DNA of 64,000 bases from Pseudogymnoascus destructans (lineage: Eukaryota > Ascomycota > Leotiomycetes > Thelebolales > Thelebolaceae). Positions 22,510 to 33,517 of the stretch are shown here, piece after piece (the stretch's first letter is position 1; every line of letters starts with the position of its first letter). The notes under the pieces are model-generated. The model worked only from the letters and a program-made list of their open reading frames with translations. It was not told the DNA's origin and searched no databases. The stretch is taken from the NCBI RefSeq assembly GCF_001641265.1, contig NW_020167534.1:682001-746000 (forward strand), written 5' to 3'. Made by a program: the position numbers and the translations under genes.

Positions 22510-23333
22510 ATGGTGACAGACATAAAGAAGCTAGAGAAAGCTAGTGAAGGTTGGAAGAGGTTGATATAGTGGATTGGACTGGGACAAGAGAGTGCAGCTT
22601 GTGATGTCGTTCGTCTTTACTTGTCTGTTTTTTTCCTTTTTCGTTTCCCTTTCGCATTCTCTTTTCCTTCTGTGAGAACACAATCATGCTGGTGTTTTTT
22701 TGGGACTTTTTTTTTGTATCTAAGATTTGAGAAGGGGGGTTAATTCGAGCAAATGCATATTGTAAACCATCTATATACTCTTATATCTGGGTATATGTGA
22801 CTGTGGCCGTGACTGTAATAAATGATATTGATTTAATAACACGAGGGCTTGTCTTTTGTAAACACAGGCTCGAACCTACAATCCAGGGGGGAGGCATACC
22901 ACCCTCAATAACCCCCACTCCCTCCTGTCAATCGTGCCTTCAAATGGCTTACCTCCACATAGCACACCATCACGCAGCTCGCTCACATCCACGCGTCTTC
23001 GCCTGCTCGTAGCTGTGATAATGCGGAGAAGGTGGAAAGAAAGACTATTACGACGCAACCCCGTAATTCATGGAGTTCAGTAGTAAAAGTGACAGCACAC
23101 CAAGACCTGGAGTAAACCCCAGAAAACGACCCGACAGTGGAGCAAACTAGCGGCTTGACCATCTCATTGATTAGCCATTCCCACTGGCACCTCGCCCCAT
23201 CTCCCCCCCTTACTATTCTCATAATTCTCATCGAACAACTCCTCACTCCTCACTTCATAAATATGGCCTCATGCGCTCTCGAGATGTGTCAAATTACCCC
23301 TCCCCCAAAAAAACATATTGCAGCAAATTTAAA
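22510..23333. other. Intergenic after PEP4
   Basis: About 820 bp with the PEP4 3' UTR (T-rich, about 22620-22720) and AT-rich sequence before the permease relic. No gene seen. Confidence 0.55.
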
Positions 23334-25282
23334 ATGAACTCAAACGGCAGCAACAGCGAAAAGACGGTGGATTTTTGTGAGGTCGAGGATGGGACTCTGG
23401 ATGATGGGAAACAGGATCTTTTTACTGCGGAGCATATTGACGATGATCCCGTGCTCAGCAAGGAAGAGCAGCGGAAGATAATCCATCGCGTTGATGGGAG
23501 ACTCGTCGCTACTACTGTGGCTATGTATGCCATCTCCCTGATGGATAGGACGAATCTCGGGAATGCTGGTATAGCGGGGATGAATGGGGAGCTGGATATG
23601 GAAGATGTATCGCTATGTTTGTTCCATGATTAATGGGAGGGGGGTTAGCTGCTAACTGGGGGGGTTTTGTAGTCGACTATTGCATTGGTATTCTTTGCGA
23701 CGTATACATTGCTGCAACCTCCTGCTACTGTTTTGTGTCGGAAGATAGGGCACGTGAGGTGCCACGCTCTTACAGTGGGACCTGGCGGGCTCGGTAAATT
23801 AGGGCCTACGGGTTCCTGTATATAAAAGGGGCTGGAGGCTCGGAGTAAGGCCTCCAGTCAATAGTCGCTGTATCAACGTAGACCTATTGTGCTTCACACC
23901 AATATAACCCTTACTTCCTGCCTCCTGACCTGGTTCCCTGAACTCCCGTGACACCCTGGGCCCTACGCCTTTACAGATAGGACCCAGGCCTTTTCTGTCG
24001 TTTCTATGTTTTGCTTGGGGGGTTGTCATGGTAGTAGGTTGAGACTGTGCCTCGCTATGTGAAGTTACACTGATAGTGGTAGATTTGCTTTGGATTCCCT
24101 AAAACCTGGGTACCACTCATCACGCCTTCTCCTCCGCGTGTTTGAGGCGGGCTTCTTCCCTGGATGTGTGCATCTCATCTCGGCGTGGTATGTTCGCTTT
24201 GATATACAAAAGCAATACGCCGTCTTCTATCTCAGCGGAACCGTGTTGTCCGGCTTCTCTGGGATTTTAGCATACGGTATTCAGCAAATGGTGAGTTTGC
24301 CTAGCCGATGACAATCCTCATAGCAACTGCTAACGGTAGAAAGGATGGGCTTGGTGGATACTCTGGCTGGAGATGGATTTTTATCCTCGAGGGGATAATG
24401 TCGGTGATTGTTGCCATCATCGGATAGATATACCTCGTAGACTTCCCAGACCGTCTGATAACCAAACCAGCCTGGGGGTTTCTCAAGATGAATACGGCCG
24501 AACCGTGGAACTTTAAGAAGTGGGCTGCTTCTGGGCTGGATTGGAAGGTGTGGGGGTTTGCTTTGATTTACACGTGAGTTTTGTCATTTCTACCAACTTT
24601 TCATTCCTACTACATAACGGCAGGCTCTAATAACAGCAATAGTTGCCTAACTACTATGGCATATGCCTTGTCATACTTTCTACCGATCATTCTTCAAAAT
24701 AATCTGCACATGTCAGTTGCAGAAGCACAATGCCTGACGGCTCCCCCGTCCATTTTAGCTACCATTTGTATGGGACTATTCGCCTCGGCCGGCGACAAAT
24801 ATCATGTCAGAGGCCCCTTATTGCTGTTAAACTAACTGCCTTTTGGGATTTATCGGACACCCACTTCTCGTAAGAAATATACCAAACCCATATATAAGTA
24901 ATACTAATCTAAACATAACAGGGATTCGCAAAGCAGGCAGCAGTCCGCTACTTCGGCACATTCCTCATCTGCGTATCCGGCCAGGACGCCATCCCCACCG
25001 CCCTCGCCTACCAAGCAAATAGCATCACAGGCCACTGGAAACGTGCCTTTTGCTCTGCATCATTCATCGGCGCCAGCGGCATCGGCGGTATCGCTGGGTC
25101 CTTGGTATTTCGCTCGCAAGACGCGCCGAATTATCGGCCGGGGATATGCGGGACTGGCTTGCAATGCGGTGGCTGTTGTGGTTGTCTGTGTTAATACGGT
25201 TGTGTTACGGCGCGAGAATAGGAAGGCTGATCGGGAGGGGAAGATTCTGGAGGCGACGCCGGGGTTTAGATATACTATTTGA
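23334..25282 (+). pseudogene. MFS allantoate-permease-family transporter, split by a solo LTR
   Basis: Relic of an anion:cation symporter (Dal5-like) MFS gene. The first exon (23334..23606) encodes the cytosolic N-terminus and the motif SLMDRTNLGNAGIAGM. From 23673 the next exon gives VFFATYTLLQPPATVLCRKIG, where a 227 bp LTR interrupts the Ile-Gly codons; the family sequence resumes after it (PRPFLSFLCFAWG). Later segments are recognisable: FGFPKTWVPLIT, VFEAGFFPGCVHLISAWYVR, SGWRWIFILEG, YLVDFPDRLITKPAW, MAYALSYFLPIIL, and GDAP-like end KADREGKILEATPGF. Damage: a frameshift near 24120, an in-frame TAG at 24425-24427, a stop and frameshift near 24834, and a frameshift near 25140. It cannot make a full transporter. 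Confidence 0.9.
23749..23975 (+). mobile_element. Solo LTR with 5 bp target duplication, inside the MFS relic
   Basis: 227 bp insertion flanked by GATAG on both sides (23744-23748 and 23976-23980). The host reading of the permease is continuous across the duplication. It contains a TATA-like stretch (gtatataaaagg, about 23818) and ends ttaca. It is about 70-75% similar by eye, in opposite orientation, to the element at 31252-31496, but lacks roughly the first 15 bases including the TG start. No coding sequence. Confidence 0.85.
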
Positions 25283-26020
25283 GGGGGTGGTAGTGAGGGT
25301 GGTGCGGTTGGCGATAGGGGTAGACGCGTAAATAGACATTATATGCCTTTGCACCAGTTTCCAGTACTGTAATCACAGAGGCTGCGGAGTAAGATGAATT
25401 GAATACTGGGGATAGTCGCACCATTCAACCTATGGGTAGTCAAAAGTATAGCGGGCGAAATAGAGGAAAGTTTGCATGCCTGGACTAAGCATGAAGCTTC
25501 TAATGCATGTGTTGATCATGGAGGAGCATAAATATGATTACTGTATATTCTAGCTAGATGCTTCCTCCAATTTGTCCAGCCTAGTTAGGTTGGATGGTAA
25601 ACCGCCAGTGCCACCGGTTCTAACGTCGAAAGTTGACTGACATGCATCGAGAAATACCGGGCCATAGACTTGCATCTTTTTCTACTCTTGGAAGCCATGA
25701 TTATTTTACACAGTTTTGACTACAGTAGTCATACTATAGTCGAAACTATGGAAGCTTTTTGGCGTCTTGACTACTACCAGCATCTTACGCCGAATCCGGC
25801 GGCACTTTCATTTCCACTGGCTTCTGTGACAAGGAAAGCTCCCGGTGGTAACATATCTCTCCTATCTCTGGTAAAGTCATCAAAAATAACACTAATGCTT
25901 CTTCTATGACAATCAAACCCTGATATTAGAAGCAACCCTCGCCCTACAAAAGCTATCCTGGAGACTGTAAGTTATTTTTCTTTCATACAGATATAGCAAA
26001 GACTCGGCCCATAACTGAAC
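25283..26020. other. Intergenic inside decay island
   Basis: About 740 bp of AT-rich sequence without recognisable genes or repeats. Confidence 0.5.
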
Positions 26021-27735
26021 ATGGCGGGCTCTTCCTCCACTTCTGGATTCTTTCAAGCGTTACCAACGGTGCCGCCACTTTACACGGCTTCCAGGCTTGC
26101 TTCACCCCAGGGAATGAATGTTTCAGATGAACAAGTCTTTGACAGGGCATTGCGCCTTTATCTACGAGAAAGCATCCCAGAAAAGGTCGACACGTCGATC
26201 CATAACTTTACCAGACTCGTCATTGATCCTTCAACACTACGCTTGACCGTGGACTGCGAGACCAATCAATCTAAACTCAAACATTTAAACACATTTGGCG
26301 AGGAGAATAAGGTGGATCCCCTCTGGGCAGGCGAAGGATGACGCCTCCTGAAGGCCATGGCCGTCTCGATGGACTTACTGGCCATGGGCATCAGCAGCCA
26401 GAGGACCAGCATGCCGTGTCTTGGAATAGAAGGATACATCAATTTGCGCTCGTTCATGCCTGGATCCCAACTGCGGCGCTGATTTCGTGCCCATCTGCGA
26501 TGACACGATGATTTTTCAGCACGTGGATAAACCAGATGACGACTTCGAGCTGTTCTGGCCGAGGTATACAAGCGGCTTATTTTCTATGGATCCGGATTAC
26601 GCATGGACAAGCGGCTAGTGGATGACGGAAAGGAAGGGTGGTAGCAATGTCAGAGATACGGAGACGGTTCGAGGGGACTCACGAGTGAAGAAATTCAGAG
26701 GGACCAGAAACTGGGCCGTGATCTGGATGCAGATGGGATACCATTGGGACCATGGCAGATTGATGTCTTCGAATGGTTCAGTAGCTCAACTGACTCGAAC
26801 ATGGCCATGATGCTGGCGCAGACAGATAAAGGTCTCGGCGCTTTTTTTGCGCCAATACGTCGCCGGGCTGTTGGTAAATATGAACTGAACGGTGTTCGCA
26901 TCCAAAGACTGAAGAACAAGATGGGCAACAAAGGTCTACCAACCACAGAGCTAAAGCTTAAAGGCACTCGTGGATGGATGATTGGGAAAGAAGGCAATGG
27001 TCTCAAAAAAAAATCGGCAATTCTTAGTGCTCTCGGATTCTGGGGACGGGCCTTGTCGATAAGTCGCGCATATACTAAAACCTGCAATGTTCGCGATGGA
27101 TTATTACAAGACAGCCCTCAGCATCTACGATGGATGGCGAACCAGACGGTCGATTACTGGGCAGCATTCCAACTGGCATTCTTCGGAGTTGCCTTGCTAG
27201 GAACCACTGAGCAAGGTCGCCACGGACATGACGCTAGAGCACAAAAGTTATTTCCACCGGAAGATGCAGCTCTAAAGACAGGCTCTGTTAGGAGTGTCGA
27301 AGGCGTACGGGCATGATGGAGTGCCTTGGTGGAGTTGAGTACTGTGAGAACAACGAAGACGGGGGGATTATGAACGTGACAAGGCTATTTCGAGATACAG
27401 CAGTGACGCCGATATGGGAAGGAACAGTGAGTCTAGCGGCCTAGGATACAGTCAGAGTTTTGAAGGATAAGAGGCTGGGTCATAGCGTTGTTGAGGGTGT
27501 CTTTGGCACCTGGGTTGAGGCCGCCTTGAAGAACTGTCAGGATGAGGGCAAATTTCAGAAAGAATGCTCACTGGTTAGAATGTGGTCAAGCAGATAGACG
27601 TCCCTCAATTGCCTTGGCAAGGGAGAGCAGTCGTAGAGCACGTCGAGGCTATCGGTTGTGCCTACCTACTCATGTACGACGCTTGCGTTGATGATGGCGA
27701 GGTGTCGACTGAGATTGCGAGACGATGGACGTGGT
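26021..27735 (+). pseudogene. AidB-like acyl-CoA dehydrogenase, degenerate
   Basis: Relic of a flavin-dependent acyl-CoA dehydrogenase-type enzyme of the AidB-like fungal family. Recognisable in order: the N-terminus GFFQALPTVPPLYTASRLASP with FDRALRLYLRESIPE; RLLKAMAVSMDLLAMG; DYAWTSG-stop-WMTERKGGSNVRDTETV; WFSSSTDSNMAMMLAQTDKGLGAFFAP; NGVRIQRLKNKMGNKGLPTTEL; FWGRALSISRAYTK; the flavin-binding C-terminal part ECLGGVEYCENNEDGGIMNVTRLFRDTAVTPIWEG; and a last piece VSTEIARRW. Several frames are needed. In-frame stops replace residues at about 26338 (where Trp is expected, TGG to TGA) and before WMTERKGG (where Gln is expected, CAG to TAG), and another occurs after EGTVSLAA. These are transitions of the kind produced by RIP (inference). 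Confidence 0.85.
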
Positions 27736-28049
27736 TTAATGTGCTTCCTGGCTCTTTGCGTCAAGAAAAATCCGAATGGCGGAGTCAAGTGGCTATGGAC
27801 AAAAGATTTTCCTCGGTCCAGGATCTGAGGGTGTTGCTGAGCTTCGGGGCAAGTTGTAGTTATAAGATAATTCAAGGCCCCTTCGGGAATTTCTCTGTGC
27901 CAGCCAAGTGTGTACGCCCAAATTATTTTAGAAAAGCAGTAGTAATTGTACCATTGGGGGTTTAATTATAATGTTTAATCATATCAAGTGCTGATGCATA
28001 ATTGACGAAGTGATACATTGTAGAAAACACGTAGTTATCGAAAGATCAA
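27736..28049. other. Intergenic inside decay island
   Basis: AT-rich, no recognisable feature beyond a short continuation of an open frame from the dehydrogenase relic. Confidence 0.4.
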
Positions 28050-28388
28050 TTAATTCGTAAAATTCATATTAAAAATTGGCCTCCTGAACCCCACTCTTGG
28101 AAAGTCATCGGTCATGATACTATAGTCTATGAATTCTTCCCAGTAGTTAAACTCCAAGTCTTCAGCCATTCTATTATCCTTGATAGCCAAGTAAAGGTTG
28201 CTCGGAAGCATCGCACCGTCGTGGGCATTAGTGGCCTCGGCTACTGGAATGCAGGGAGGATGCTCAAATTCATCTACTGCGGGCGATGGCATATCCGTGG
28301 TCGCGGAATACACTGAGCTTGGTAGAGTTGGCGTTGGACATTCCGATGATACGAGATCTGGGATGGAAGTCTCTTCGTCCGCTGACAT
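28050..28388 (-). CDS. Unrecognised ORF, possible remnant of a larger gene
   Basis: 112 codons from MSADEETSIPDLV to FNMNFTN. The same frame stays open upstream to about 28565 (basic KRRRE then Ser/Thr/Pro-rich) without a start codon, so this may be the C-terminal end of a decayed protein, perhaps a transcription factor (weak inference from the acidic and Pro/Ser-rich composition). I do not recognise a family. It sits between pseudogenes. Confidence 0.25.
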   Translation of the reverse strand: MSADEETSIPDLVSSECPTPTLPSSVYSATTDMPSPAVDEFEHPPCIPVAEATNAHDGAMLPSNLYLAIKDNRMAEDLEFNYWEEFIDYSIMTDDFPRVGFRRPIFNMNFTN

Positions 28389-28565
28389 TATGGATGAAGC
28401 GGTAAAGGTATTCGCCGTTGGTGGTGGTGGCCAATTCTTTGATTGTGACTCTCCAAACAGATATTGTTGAAGATTGGGAGATGTGGGAGAAAAAATCGTC
28501 TCCGTCCTCGATAAGTTGCAGTCTTCTTCACGCCGTCGTTTAAAAGGAGGACATGTTGTAGGTGA

Positions 28566-30189
28566 GTCCGTCGAGAATCATCCGCATCTCTGATTTTCTC
28601 ACAGCCCTTGTCCCATTAGCAAGTGTCGCAACTTAGTGGACGGACCCGCGAACGTGCGTTATCACTTTCCTCATCTTATACCAATCCTCAGAAAAGACAG
28701 CAGTAAACCCGGAAATTATTTCCCCGCTGTCAGCGAACCTCCGCCGTCGCGACCGACGATCCTTGGAGTTAAAGGGCCATTTCCAATTATCAGAAAAAAC
28801 GGCCCGTGATGCACGGGACTCCTTGGCGGTTATTGATCCCTGGCGTTGAGGGAGATGTACATCCCTAGCAAAACCGGCACGCTTTCGGCATGTTTAAACA
28901 AATGTGTTCCAGAGGAGTATCTTTATTGTGTGAAAGGTAGAGACAGCAGTCACATTCTATGGCCGGCTTCGTCTCAGATCCCTCTACTGTTATAAATATA
29001 CGTTGCGTGTTCTGGGTGACGAAAAGCCAATCGGATACTGTGTTGATAATATCCCTCTTTCGTGCGCAAGGGGTAGATTCTCAGAATAAGTGAGTCCCAT
29101 CATGATTCGGAGCAACTGTCCCCCATCGTAATCCTGTGCAACTGCTCCATGGGTTATGTCCACCGGAATCGCTAACAGATAAGGAGCTAGTGTCCTCGAC
29201 AGTTTCCACTGGAATTTCTAACCAATAAGCAATCGGCCACTGTTAACTTGGCAACTTCCACACCGGAACTTCCACCGGAACTGATGGTTGAGGTATTATT
29301 CTAAAAGTGGGGATTTGGAGATGCAAAGAACACCTTCGGAGAGTCTCCAAAGCGGCTTTTTACTTTGAAGCATTGTAGTTGTTTTTGATTTTCTTAAGTA
29401 GGTAGGAGAGGTGCGTTGTCACCAGGACTATCTTGAGCTGGTCATCCCGAGGAGCGCTGGCCAACCGCCGCAGAGTGGCTTTTTACTTTGTCCATGGAAC
29501 GCCTTGTTACAAAGTTAAAGTTGACTTGGCCTTCGATTGAAGTATAGTATACAGAATGTGAGCTCACACTTCTGTAAGACGGTGATCTAATTGGAAATCT
29601 TTGTTGATTTACCACCGAGCAACGGAAGTTAAGTGCAACACTCAAAAATAGCCCCAGAAGGATTTCATCCTCAGATGCGTCTGTTGTGGGTAGACTTCTT
29701 CATTTCATTGCCGTCGAGCCGTCGACAGATCTACTGCAGTAAGTACCACCGGAAAGGGTTACAAGGATTTGAGTATTCTACATACGTTTCAGTATGGGTA
29801 GCAACAAGGTTCAGACGACTGAGAACAGGCAAGTGACAAAGACTACTTCAACTGAGACTATCGACATACATGACTTCTTCTGCTCTTAAAAGTGCCTGAT
29901 CTCTTTCAATCCTATACCTATTTGGGAATCGATCTAATTTTGTTGCCAGGTTGTCTTAAGATCGTGAACAATATTTTTCTTGAGTGGTTTATCATTAGAA
30001 TCAAGGGATCATGGTCACATCGGAGACTATTGTTCGCCGAGATGGTGCGTCGATCATATATCATTCCAAGGAAGATCTAGAAGTTCCAAGGATAGATCTC
30101 CTGAGCTTTCTCTTCGGTACCGTCTCTAAAGCCATAAACTACAGAATAAAATCTTATTATTAAATAAATTCAGAGCATTGCGTAGCCAA
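28566..30189. other. 1.6 kb AT-rich island DNA without recognised genes
   Basis: No supportable gene. About 29155-29290 contains several short variants of 'ttccaccggaa'. A TATA-like stretch (ttataaatatacg) lies near 28990. It may be eroded transposon DNA, but I could not find paired termini. Confidence 0.4.
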
Positions 30190-30510
30190 AGAAAATGCAG
30201 CCCTTCACCGTGACGCCGCAAATCCTTGCCTGGCAATCACAAAAGCCGAATTGCGCACCTTTATTCAACAAATCGCTTTTACCATTCGAAACAAAATCGG
30301 TGTTACCAAAGGCCACCATGTCACTTGTATCTCGTCCGGTAGCTTCTTTGCACCCTCTGTTTTCTTCGGCTGTGTAGCAGCTAGAGCAATGTTTTGTCCT
30401 TCGAGCCCATCTTCCACCGTTTCTGAACTTGTTCCGGCTATTCGAATTTCAGATAGCAGTCTGATAGTTTGTAATGACGATATGCTCGGAATTGTCCCAA
30501 AGCAGGAGCG
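30190..30510 (+). pseudogene. N-terminal fragment of an acyl-CoA synthetase / AMP-binding ligase
   Basis: One open stretch encodes AKENAALHRDAANPCLAITKAELRTFIQQIAFTI-type sequence (shown in part), then VTCISSGSFFAPSVFFGCVAARAMF and SPSSTVSELVPAIRISDSSLIVC. This is the pattern of the N-terminal subdomain of 4-coumarate-CoA-ligase-like enzymes (strand, T-Y-x-x-L-type helix, 'V..FFG..AAG..F...SPS.T..EL'). The adenylation core motif and the rest are absent. Fragment only; the family call is by eye. Confidence 0.6.
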
Positions 30511-30859
30511 GAATGTTCAATACTACGGGACAGAATCCTGAAAAGAACAAGGCTCTAAGGTCCCTTGAAGCTCATTCTCTTATGGTATGCAGAAGGACGA
30601 AGAATCGAGTCAGGCTAAATGAGCCGCAGGCATCTATTCGACCTGCCCCTTCTGCTAAACCAGGACCAAAAATCCTGAGGCCCTCGAGACATCCTGCTCA
30701 GGGTCAATATAGCCATTCTACTTTCCAGCTCGTGCAGCATATAAGTAGGAATTAGGATGTGCGGCCCATGGCTAATATCTTTGCTTAGATCTTTAAGTCA
30801 CACGGCATCAGGCCTAGTGAATCTGATGCCATTCCAGATGGCAGCCCGTCTCAAAGAGG
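30511..30859. other. Unassigned sequence between ligase and regulator relics
   Basis: About 350 bp. One open frame continues to 30755 but shows no family features. Confidence 0.35.
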
Positions 30860-32910
30860 GAATTTAAACGACCACCAAGTAATGGTACCAATTTCAGACC
30901 TAGTTGGTATAGAGTTTCCATCGAAGGCTCTAGCATTGGTGCTATACGAGACTTACTTAAAATCAATGAGCTGGTACATGGTGTTATTCCATGAGCCCAC
31001 GATGCGAAAGATGATCGAACAGTCCGCCACTTCTGGCGTGGTTCGTCGATCTGAGATGCCGCACCCCAGGTCTTTCTAATGTTGATCATAATGGTCATTA
31101 GCCAGGCACAGCGGGAATGCCCCGGTACTGATCTGCCCTCAATAGTTAAGGGGATGGTAAGAACTGTTGAGGAGAAGTATCTTTCCTGCATTGATATTCT
31201 TACAGTAGACTCAGTAATGTTTGGTTACTTATTGTCCGTTCACTACTTATCTGTAACGCGTAAGCCCAGGGTCTCACGGGAGTCCAGGGAACCAGGTCAG
31301 AAGGCAGGAAGTGAGATCGTATTGCAAGACAGTAGGTCTACGTATGTACAGCGACTATCGGCTGGAGGCCTCCTTCTGAGGCTTCCAGCTCCTTATATCC
31401 TACGTTCCTACATGCCCTAGTTTACCGAGCCCTAGTGGCTCCACTGCCAGGCAGCCCCTGAGTTCAGGGCGGCCTCACATGATGGGCCGCCTTACATTAT
31501 CTACGCGCTGCACTAAACGTGCATTTCTTGTCAAAGCTGCGGGATTGAGGGCAAGACAAGCTATGGAACTTCATCAAGAGTCAAGATGGGGAGACATTGA
31601 CCCCATCGAGCGGCAAGTCCGTAGGAGAGTATGGTGGATGCTGTTTGTATCGGACGGGTAAGTTATCTCACATTATCTACTTCATGCTAGAAGAACCGTC
31701 AAGGTTGACACAGAAATAGTTATTCATCACAAGTATACGGCAAACCAAGCGGTCCCGATGATTTTCACGTTGCACTACCTGGGAATATTAACGATAATTC
31801 AGCAACATGTCCTGGATTCACTTCAGTTGAGCTACAAAGTGGCTCATCTTATCCAGTCACGACCATCTCGTATCATAGATACAAATCGAAACTCTATATT
31901 ATAGCAGCGCCAATAACTTGAGACCTATATCTTCACTAACGGAAGAACCCAAAAACTATGGTGCATATCCACATACACAGCTCACCGAGTGGGAAAATTC
32001 ACTTCCTGCCGAACTTAAGATACTCGAGTAGCCTCATGGAATAAACAAGCCATGGAAAAAGTACAGAGTAGCACATCACATATTTTTGCTATGCAAGCTT
32101 TGACGCCGCAAATCTCCTACGATAACATACAGCTCCTGTTACATCGCCCTTATCAGGGGTCATCTGCTAAACTAAACCTAGATAGTAGTAAGTTGCCGGT
32201 CGATGCGCCTCATTCATAATTTGATGTAGCGCAAAACCTAGATATCATCGAGCTGGGCCGTTCACAATGCTGGAAATCGGCGTTGCGGACATCAGGTGTT
32301 GACAGCTATGCTCCAATACTACGCTTGGTCGGGAACACTCCTGCTGCTACCAATGTGGGGATCCATTGTCTAACATCGGCTGTAATGCCGGGAGTACTGG
32401 CACTTTCAGACCCGTCTGGACCAAGAGTACAGGATTGCAAGCGTGGGATTACAAGTCTGATTAAAGTTCCTCGAAACTTTGGGCTCAAAAGTGTGGTATG
32501 GGGTCAAAATGCCGAGATCTTAACGGATCCGATGAAGGTTATGGTAGCTAAAGAGGTTAAGGCAATGTTATCACAAGATGATAATTGTTGTGAATCGGAT
32601 ATTCTAAATAGCAACGGACAGCCTTCACACGGAATAGGCCAAACAGCAACAGAGGTGTCAGTAAACAGGCACACAGGATGGGAGCGGACGAGTAACTCTC
32701 AGCCCACAATGGATATTGATTACGAACGAGTTCCACGCTCTCCGAGTCTGCCTTCCATCTCTGAAGATACACAGACGCCATCGCAGCCACCAGTTCCTTT
32801 ACCCACACCACATATGCGAGCTATGGCACCAAAGCCTTTACTTCTCAATTCGATTTTTCAAGCGACTCCAGGGTCGATATGGATTTCGACATCGACCTTA
32901 GTGCCATAAC
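30860..32910 (+). pseudogene. Fungal-specific transcription factor domain protein, split by a solo LTR
   Basis: Relic of a Zn2Cys6-type regulator; only the middle homology region (Fungal_trans) and C-terminus remain, the zinc cluster is not visible. Pieces in order: ALALVLYETYLKSMSWYMVLFHEPTMRKM; DLPSIVKGMVRTVEEKYLSCIDILTVDSV; then the LTR; then GLRARQAMELHQESRWGDIDPIERQVRRRVWWMLFVSDG, the most typical block; SSQVYGKPSGPDDFHVALPGN; a helical part with QALTPQISYDNIQLLLHRPYQG; and a Ser/Pro-rich C-terminus to about 32909. Several frames are used and stops interrupt it, besides the insertion. It may have been the local regulator of the neighbouring metabolic relics (inference). Confidence 0.8.
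31252..31496 (-). mobile_element. Solo LTR, TG...CA type, 5 bp target duplication TTATC
   Basis: 245 bp element beginning tgtaacgcg and ending ccgccttaca: the termini are inverted (TGTAA/TTACA). It is flanked by TTATC at 31247-31251 and 31497-31501. It has a TATA-like stretch on the minus strand (about 31394). It is the same family as the LTR at 23749-23975 in opposite orientation and is the more complete copy. It interrupts the transcription-factor relic. Confidence 0.9.
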
Positions 32911-33517
32911 AATGCATAAACATGGCCTAGAGCCCGTTTACAATGGGGAAGCGCAATTTGGAGTCAGAGGCCTGCAGGACCTAGGTGCCTCCGCAGACAC
33001 CGTTCCATCCATCCGGGGCAGCTCTAGATATGGGGTCCTCCTTTCGCATTCCTTTAGTTCGAGATTGGAATTTATGCTATCAAGTGTTATCTCATATTCA
33101 AGATGAGAGGGTGAGCTCTTACTGTACTCTACTCTGTGCACTGTACGTATAGAAACACCAGCGGAGCCTCGTGCTCCCCGATCGGCAGAATCCACAACGG
33201 CACAAGCGTCAAGCTGCTCACCTTCGTCGCCTGCGTCGCGAAACCGAGGATCGGCGCTAGGGATCGGGCGGGGTGTTGTTGTGTTGTCGGTTCATTGATT
33301 AAGGACTGGCCCTGTTCCCGCGGGTTCCTTTTAGAGTGAGGCTGGACTACTCGGACCTCGGACCACTTTGCTAGGACCACTTTGCTAGGACCACTTTGTA
33401 ATAGAGTCCATACAGGGTGTTTAGATTTATTTGACGTCTGATTTACTTGACGTCTGATTTACTTAGGGTCTGATATACTTGACGACTGATTTAATTAGCG
33501 ACTATGAGAAATATAAA
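32911..33517. other. Intergenic, protease 3' flank
   Basis: About 600 bp. Short direct repeats occur at 33365-33400 (ctaggaccactttg twice) and 33425-33500 (variants of tgacgtctgatttacttga). No gene seen. Confidence 0.45.

Noticed and set aside
23744..23760. LTR start placed at tgtcgg (23737) to give a TG end
   Set aside because: Those bases encode the permease (LCRKIG), and the GATAG duplication fixes the insertion border at 23749.
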